Source: Branchiostoma floridae
Taxonomy: Eukaryota > Chordata > Leptocardii > Amphioxiformes > Branchiostomatidae
NCBI RefSeq assembly: GCF_000003815.2
Contig: NC_049985.1
Coordinates: 24,204,981 to 24,268,980, forward strand
DNA length: 64,000 nt
Direction of reading: 5' to 3'
Shown here: in pieces, positions 60,301 through 64,000 of the stretch
Layout of the letters: each line of letters begins with the position of its first letter
Position numbering within the stretch: the first letter of the stretch is position 1
The notes under the pieces: model-generated
What the model saw: the letters and a program-made list of their open reading frames with translations, nothing else
Told to the model about the DNA's origin: nothing
The model's database searches: none
Translations under genes and position numbers: made by a program

Positions 60301-63220
60301 TACTTGGCCAGGGCCTGGGGGTCTGCATCACAACTGTGGGGGCACAAGAAAAACATTGGTAAGGCACAGTGTTCTAGCTAGCCTGAAATTTTTTTCATTC
60401 CCTGGATTTTAAATGGAAATCAGGGTTTTCCCCGGAATTTTTTAGTATAGTGGAGGGGCTGGCAAAAATAACCCAAACAACGCACTGCACTTTCATGAAA
60501 ATGGGCTCATTTGACAGAGGGTGTCTAATACTACAAGTATAATATATTGTAGTGATTCCTTTGTTGTGAAGTGGCAAAAGGACTATTGTTTTGATCATGC
60601 CCATTCACAAGTTTCTGCAGACAATGCCAACTGGAAAAGTGATGCCATTTGGCACAAAAATCTATCAATTTTCATTCATTTTAGCAAAACTAACCAAGAA
60701 AATAGGGAAGAAACACACTAAATTTCAAAAGTAGTATAGTGGAAATCCCAGGCTAGGACTAGGAGAATAGTGGAGGGCCTCCGTTACTCCATCCTCTGGG
60801 GACGACTTTGCAAATCCTGCGAAGGTGAAGCAGTCCAAAGGGGTCAGAGGCAAGCTCCCCCAAGAAAATTTTGAAATCTAGACCCCCTGAAATGCTATTT
60901 ATTTTATTTTGTGTAAACAAATTTTGCTGGTAGACTCAGCTTGGTATAATGATTTATATATAATAATCAATATCTTTACATGCTGATTTTTGTCCGTCAC
61001 AAAGGACGGAATAGAAACAATTTTTTTTCCGTCTCCTGCATCAAACTTCCCTCAAAGTCAAAGGACGAAGGACGGATGCAGGCTAGGTTTATTGTTTATT
61101 GTTCATTGACTCCTTAAGGTAAACCCTGGTAGGGCATAAGGAAAAGCCACAAACTGAAATAAGACCAGTATCCAACCCTATTACACAGTCAGGGCTTGAT
61201 ATTCTTTTTCAGGGAACAGGTGTAATGGTGTTCCTAACCTAAAACTTAGTAAAAGTTTAGGTACGCAAAGTAGCTAAACCCTTTTTGTCCTTGCACAAAA
61301 GACTATACTTATAGGGCAAACCAAGGAGGTTGAACCTTCAAGTGGCATACCTACATGTACTACTTCTACTAGAATAATCGAAGGTCGAGTTAATGAGGTA
61401 TAATTACATTAATGGACAGACAGACCAGGTCCAAATACAAAGCAGATAGGCAATAGTTTTTTTTCCCTTTCTCACACACAATATACCCTACAGAACAAGG
61501 AAAAACATTATAAATTTTGCAAAAATGTTGCCTTTCTTAGTTTCTAGTTGACTTTCTATTTGCTTGCAATTTGCTTCCCAATTCAACAATCTAGTCTTGA
61601 TTTATTCCAGGTTAGTATAAAATCTTGGGTCATTGTGGAGAACAGAAATCCTTGGAACAGTAATTTTAAGTGCTTGGTTTGGTTGGCAATTGTCCAATTC
61701 CTATAGCCAGGTTTCCACATGATTGGAGATGCAGACTATCTTTTCTATTTAGTGTATACACACGGCTCATTCATTGTGAAATCAATATATCCAATCTATC
61801 ACTATGGTACTTCACTGTGAAATTGAAAATCTCCATCATGTGATAATACTATTATTAGCTGATCAGTACATGTTGTGAATGTTTCTTCTTCTTGCACCAG
61901 ACTTAGAATGACATCTGTGCGTTGACTGCCATACACAGTAACAAATATTCACGGATTGAATATTTATAACAACGTCCATCCAAACCAATACTAATAAAGT
62001 TACTATAAAGAACTGATTGATGCACAGGAATTGATTGATTTTCAGGCATCAATATGGCAAACCTTTTCTTCTGACCTTGTCAACAATGTTATCCTGGTTA
62101 CCATCTGGAAGGATATATAGTAGCTCACTCAGATGTTAATTATAAACTATATACGGTCCCTTCTCTGCTATTCCGTATTGGAACTTGGACATCTCTCACG
62201 CCTGGAATATTTCATTCTCGTTGTCCAAATGTTGCACTAAGGCGCTGATTGGTCCCATCCGGATAGTAGATCGCTCCTATGGGTTTGCATTTGCTGCCCG
62301 AAAGACTTGAAATGGTTAACTGATCTGATGATCACTCGAATCACTCGTTGGATTGGAATGCCTCTAGAACTCATTCCTTAATTCACTCATTAACTGACGT
62401 CACCGCCCAAACGATTTGAATCTACAATTCCCCATATGGGTTAAGCAGAAGGGAACACAATAGCAAACTTAATGTTCAACCTGGATGGTACCCTGGCGAG
62501 TCTAAAAATTACGTTTAACTTGAAAGGAATCGTCCCTACCACTGGCTATAGTATCCTGGGTGCTTATGCTGACTTCTTTTCCATGCATTTATGGTTAGGG
62601 AATTGGTGGCACTTGGCACAATATATTATAAACAGACCTGCAGCCACAGTTTCTTTGAATATCCCTATCACCTGTTTTCTCTTAAATAGTTTTCTTACGT
62701 TTACAATCTAGTCCATGTATTATTTCTCTTGCTTTTTTGCTTTTTCTTTTTTTGCCATTTAATCAAATATGTGCTATCAATTGAACCTCACAACCAATAC
62801 GTACAATTCTCCTGGCTATATTTTCAGACAAGTTTATAGCAGACTATATTTTATATCATAAAAGTCAATAAATTTATGAGATAAAAAGCCTGGAGCTTAA
62901 CACACAAAACAACAATATTCCAAGTTCCTTCTTCTCCATAAATAGTATAATCTTATTCTTTCAATTAATTTTAAAGAGGACTCTATCAAATCGACTTCCT
63001 AGTGCGGAACACAAAACTGCAACGCCTCCCTTCCTTTCAATATGTACACAAAAACGTACACCCAGTACGATCTACTCAAATGGTATTCCCCATTTTCAAA
63101 CGCAGAATAACCTATCCTAACATAAGAGGATGCAATGTTTGGGAACAAATGTTATACTTACATCGGAGAAAGCGTGTTTGCCAGCCAGGTTTTGAAGGCT
63201 TCTACGTTCTCGATCGGCAT
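39350..63220 (-). CDS. RBM26: RNA-binding protein 26/27
   Basis: Twenty-three coding exons, all GT-AG with consistent phases, about 1018 aa (human RBM26 about 1007): 63220-63162, 60333-60215, 59567-59401, 57611-57511, 57165-57068, 56434-56147, 55495-55286, 54848-54723, 54404-54273, 51298-51128, 50233-50090, 49404-49268, 48771-48616, 47719-47597, 46390-46223, 45391-45317, 44958-44893, 44247-44155, 43145-43014, 42247-42044, 41360-41274, 40595-40485, 39439-39350. Domain order is that of RBM26/27: N-terminal PWI-like fold, Arg-rich region, CCCH finger, Pro-rich linker, RRM, coiled coil, RG-rich region, second RRM and acidic tail ending SRSWRR, identical to the human end. In vertebrates RBM26/27 act in the nucleus in the PAXT route feeding polyadenylated RNA to the exosome. 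The start gives [13 protein letters not shown], matching the human MIIENFEALKSWL. It is probably the pro-orthologue of RBM26 and RBM27. Confidence 0.95.
39608..39850 (-). repeat. SINE family 1 fragment with a local duplication
   Basis: Reverse-strand GGAGGTCCAGTGACGTG and CCACACCCCAGGCACATTAA match the 3' part of the SINE at 29387-29760. A block with GGC(A/G)CCACTCAGGTGA is duplicated at about 39615-39650 and 39677-39715. Located in RBM26 intron 22. Confidence 0.5.
40055..40459. mobile_element. Foldback element, copy 3
   Basis: About 150-bp arms from ACACCCTCCAGGTTAATTTT to its mirror at 40459. The inner arm reads TTGCAATTGGATGTCTCCAG. The centre carries AGAATTCTGG-type palindromes. The outer arm is related to copy 1 (TTCCGGAC, GATTAACCA, GAATTAA blocks). 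It lies just inside RBM26 intron 22, ending 25 bp from exon 22. Confidence 0.9.
40786..41190 (+). repeat. Compound TG microsatellite with TTGCACATGTGACACTG units
   Basis: TG/CG dinucleotide tracts are separated by about eight copies of TTGCACATGTGACACTG or a variant (TTGAACATGTGTGACACTG). It fills most of RBM26 intron 21. The open frames across it on both strands are repeat artefacts. Confidence 0.95.
42785..42930. mobile_element. Small MITE, TGTAAATGCAGAAA ends, copy A
   Basis: The left end TATTGTAAATGCAGAAA and the right end AAATGCTTTTACAGTA are imperfect inverted repeats around a body with repeated ACTCAAAACCAC and CGCGG words. Similar elements are at 56483-56680 and, as an end fragment, 9178-9205. 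It lies in RBM26 intron 19. Confidence 0.6.
43014..46390 (-). other. RBM26: RBM26 coiled-coil region (exons 15-19)
   Basis: Residues 678-855. Exon 15 contains [13 protein letters not shown], matching the human LTKTVYNPAALK, then a charged helix ending EEKKK. Exons 16-19 each begin and end on codon boundaries and encode heptad-like Lys/Gln/Glu/Leu-rich sequence, with conserved [10 protein letters not shown] and [12 protein letters not shown]. Confidence 0.92.
43451..43648. repeat. Foldback inverted repeat
   Basis: Arms of roughly 80 bp: the best part, ACGTTTCAGATAACATCTG, recurs in reverse complement, and GATATGATTTTGGA continues on both sides. In RBM26 intron 18. Confidence 0.8.
46540..46625. 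repeat. Short inverted repeat
   Basis: CCAAGCGGATGTAAG near 46541 is mirrored by CTTACATCTGCTTGG near 46608. It is a small hairpin in RBM26 intron 14. Confidence 0.65.
47133..47510. mobile_element. MITE with GCCTGGGTACCATCCGG ends, copy 1
   Basis: About 378 bp. The right end ATCCGGATGGTACCCAGGC is well kept; the left end GCCTGGGTATTTTCC is worn. The interior is the reverse complement of 38857-39278. The open frames across it are not genes. In RBM26 intron 14. Confidence 0.75.
47792..48127. mobile_element. hAT MITE, 8-bp TSD
   Basis: A 336-bp element with inverted ends CAGGGCTCTAGCCAGC (only the first base differs at the other end), flanked by the perfect 8-bp repeat GTGCATGC (47784-47791 and 48128-48135). 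Its interior shares blocks, in opposite orientation, with the 1267-bp hAT element at 57654-58920 (for example GTGGACGGCGTCCCCAAG). In RBM26 intron 13. Confidence 0.9.
48616..49404 (-). other. RBM26: RBM26 first RRM (exons 12-13)
   Basis: Residues 540-636. Exon 12 carries [13 protein letters not shown] (RNP2-like strand) and [14 protein letters not shown]. Exon 13 carries [18 protein letters not shown] (RNP1-like) and [12 protein letters not shown], nearly the human LNNRFIKVYWH. This RRM is among the best conserved parts of the protein. Confidence 0.93.
48823..49044 (+). repeat. GAGT microsatellite-like tract
   Basis: Irregular runs of GAGT/GTGA with interspersed CAGT and CAAGAGTTGTGAGA units, in RBM26 intron 12. 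Confidence 0.85.
49482..49730 (+). repeat. tRNA-like SINE, family 2
   Basis: A tRNA-like head GGTGCAATGGCCAAGTGGGT, a B-box-like stretch ending AGTTCAGTCC, then a body with GAGAAAGAGTATGGAAG and GATTAGCCCCCTGCTG. Matches at 4331-4500 (reverse) and 58932-59100. In RBM26 intron 11. Confidence 0.6.
52200..52239 (-). other. Candidate RBM26 micro-exon A
   Basis: A 40-nt segment preceded by TACATAG and followed by a weak donor (GCAA|GTAGAA). From the phase left by exon 9 it reads Asp-Ile-Arg-Met-Pro-Pro-Pro-Pro and meets TAG at the donor. It closely matches segment B at 52568-52607 and more weakly segment C at 53350-53386. Transcription is unproven. Confidence 0.4.
52568..52607 (-). other. Candidate RBM26 micro-exon B
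   Basis: A 40-nt duplicate of segment A with acceptor TTTATTCAG and the same weak donor. It is Pro-rich in the exon 9 frame, like the neighbouring exons 8 and 9. Confidence 0.4.
52803..53125. mobile_element. Degenerate MITE
   Basis: Imperfect inverted ends: left CAGCGTTCTCACCAGG, right (reverse complement) CACTGTTCCCACCAGG. The interior carries four CACAGCATAGGG-like units about 23 bp apart, which also occur in opposite orientation at 48250-48320. No target-site duplication could be found. Confidence 0.5.
53350..53386 (-). other. Candidate RBM26 micro-exon C
   Basis: A 37-nt relative of A and B, with acceptor TTCTCCCAG and the same GCAA|GTAGAA boundary. Its length differs from A and B by exactly one codon. 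Confidence 0.4.
53652..53736 (+). promoter_or_regulatory. Three tandem DR1 nuclear-receptor-type sites
   Basis: A 36-bp unit repeated three times, each with two hexamers one base apart: AGGTCAgGGGTCA (53652-53664), AGGTCAgAGGTCA (53688-53700) and AGGTCAgAGGTCA (53724-53736). The last two are exact DR1 elements, the class bound by RXR heterodimers, HNF4 and COUP-TF. In RBM26 intron 9. Function is inferred from the motif alone. Confidence 0.6.
55286..57611 (-). other. RBM26: RBM26 Arg-rich region, RGG and CCCH zinc finger (exons 4-7)
   Basis: Exon 4 encodes RSRSRS-type sequence and exon 5 a run of Arg/Asp/Tyr. Exon 6 has [14 protein letters not shown] (matches the human LSSTITVIAP) and a [13 protein letters not shown] tract. 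The CCCH finger spans the exon 6/7 junction with C273-x8-C282-x5-C288-x3-H292, followed by [14 protein letters not shown] as in the human protein. Confidence 0.93.
56483..56680. mobile_element. Small MITE, TGTAAATGCAGAAA ends, copy B
   Basis: Left ACTGTAAAATGCAGAAAC and right AAATGCATTTAAAGTACT, with ACTTAAAACCACCACG and ACTCAAAACCACCGC inside. Same family as 42785-42930. In RBM26 intron 5. Confidence 0.6.
57654..58920. mobile_element. hAT non-autonomous element, 8-bp TSD
   Basis: A 1267-bp element with 16-bp perfect inverted ends CAGTGTTTCCGCCAGA, flanked by the perfect 8-bp repeat GTGTGGTA (57646-57653 and 58921-58928). No transposase frame. Near the right end (58757-58870) AATTTAATTTTCGCGGTTTT-like units are repeated about four times. 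In RBM26 intron 3. Confidence 0.93.
58932..59100 (+). repeat. SINE-like repeat, family 2
   Basis: Shares CTTGGGACTCAGCAC, AAGAAAGAGTATGGGACTAG and GCCCC blocks with 49482-49730. It lies directly beside the hAT target duplication, so the hAT may have inserted near the SINE head. Confidence 0.5.
59401..63220 (-). other. RBM26: RBM26 N-terminal PWI-like domain (exons 1-3)
   Basis: Residues 1-115. [20 protein letters not shown] matches the human CDADPSALAKYVLALVKKDK, followed by [15 protein letters not shown] and [15 protein letters not shown]. Exon 3 then gives a Pro/Val/Glu-rich linker. Intron 1 is 2.8 kb and contains the element at 62091-62498. Confidence 0.93.
62091..62498. mobile_element. 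MITE with GCCTGGGTACCATCCGG ends, copy 3 (worn)
   Basis: Left CCTGGTTACCATCTGG and right CTGGATGGTACCCTGG are degraded versions of the ends at 38857-39278. The interior shares AAGGCGCTGATTGGT and CATTCCTTAATTC with copy 1. In RBM26 intron 1. Confidence 0.65.
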
Positions 63221-63500
63221 GGCGAACAGAAAATGTGTTTTTCGGCAAGATCAAGCTGCTGGGACGATCACCAGACAAGTTCGAACCAACTTCGCCCTAT
63301 ATCCCCGTCTCGCTTTTCCTCTCTGTACGGCTGGTATAAGTCCAACGATTTCCTTCAACATATCAGGAGGAGATCTAGGTAAATTTTGGTGCGTTACTCC
63401 GATGGGAAAGTGTTCAATTTTTCCACTTGGTCATCGACATCGTTCTTCTATCCCACGAGTCACGCATTCAAAATGGCGGAATAGGAAGCTTACATTCTGT
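63221..63500 (-). promoter_or_regulatory. RBM26 5' region with YY1-type site
   Basis: Directly upstream of the RBM26 start codon. AAAATGGCGG at 63470-63479 on the plus strand is a strong YY1 match, a common core-promoter element of metazoan housekeeping genes. The transcription start is not known. Positions 63500-64000 show no supported gene. Confidence 0.45.
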
Positions 63501-64000
63501 CTAGGGGGTGTTACAAATCTATGTTCATCTTTTTCTATCAGACCGTAATAGCAACAACTAGGCCAAAACATCGCAACATTCCATCTCAACTTTGTAAAAA
63601 ATTGCATTTTTTTCAAATTTATGTTTTTCTTGAAAAATATTCTTATGTCATCTTTGTCATCTTTGCCTGACGTTCTGAAATGTAATAGTCCGCCTCTCGT
63701 TCCCGAAGACGAGGTGTCGTTCCCAAGTATACGAAAGCCTGAAGCGACAATAAGAAAATTATGTTTCTTCAGATCATAGTCAAGACTTCCAAATCCGTTC
63801 CCAAATTTTCAAAATTAATTTCCAAGCCGCTACACTCGTTTTCAAACATTCCAGACACATGTTCGCTTGAGTTTGAGAATAGCTCTTGAAGTGTTCAATG
63901 GCAATGAGCTGAGTAAGCGTTTTCCTGTTGTCGCTCTGGGCTTTCGTACAAGCAGGAATGCTGCTGTTTTGACCCCGGGTCACGAGAAATGATGGGTGAA

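Noticed and set aside
60368-61090. A further hAT element starting CAGTGTTCTAGCTAGC
   Set aside because: Only the left end looks hAT-like; the possible partner near 61078 (GCAGGCTAGG) is a poor match and no 8-bp duplication was found.
62472-63548. Plus-strand open frames of 79-137 aa near the RBM26 start
   Set aside because: They overlap RBM26 exon 1 and its upstream region on the other strand, show no domain, and lack a plausible partner exon.

Overview
The window looks like a genomic contig from an invertebrate chordate, most likely an amphioxus (Branchiostoma). This is inferred from content: single pro-orthologues of vertebrate-style genes with many introns, an intronless Toll-like receptor, and a dense mix of small DNA transposons, SINEs and minisatellites. 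Two runs of N show it is an assembled scaffold. No database search was possible. Gene identities rest on conserved motifs and family knowledge, and every exon join was checked for splice sites, phase and length.

Layout. (1) 2.1-11.7 kb, minus strand: OBI1/RNF219, a RING E3 ligase for the origin recognition complex, 7 coding exons, about 903 aa. (2) 12.1-30.6 kb, plus strand: SLC10A7, 11 coding exons, about 335 aa. It starts 319 bp from OBI1 in head-to-head arrangement, so the two probably share a promoter. (3) Two antisense genes lie inside SLC10A7 introns. One is a secreted or membrane protein with zinc-finger-like repeats, cut by one in-frame TAG (17.7-19.4 kb). The other is an intronless 876-aa Toll-like receptor (25.6-28.2 kb), sitting in an intron with a GC donor. 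(4) 31-39 kb: no host gene; it holds a minisatellite built on RFX X-box motifs, foldback elements and a mariner remnant. (5) 39.35-63.2 kb, minus strand: RBM26/27, 23 coding exons, about 1018 aa, complete from the N-terminal PWI-like region to the C-terminal acidic tail.

OBI1 and RBM26 keep the order and orientation they have on human chromosome 13q31, which supports ancient chordate microsynteny; SLC10A7 and its nested genes sit between them here. The introns carry several transposon families whose ends could be placed exactly by target-site duplications: hAT (8 bp), PIF/Harbinger-like (TTA/TAA), mariner (TA), and a family with CAAGGAGC ends and 7-bp duplications.

The most unusual structures are: an 81-bp tandem array made from the 3' end of SLC10A7 exon 3, each copy carrying an acceptor-like and a donor site; the X-box array; the nested membrane zinc-finger gene; three tandem micro-exons in RBM26; and foldback elements whose arms match each other better than they match other copies.
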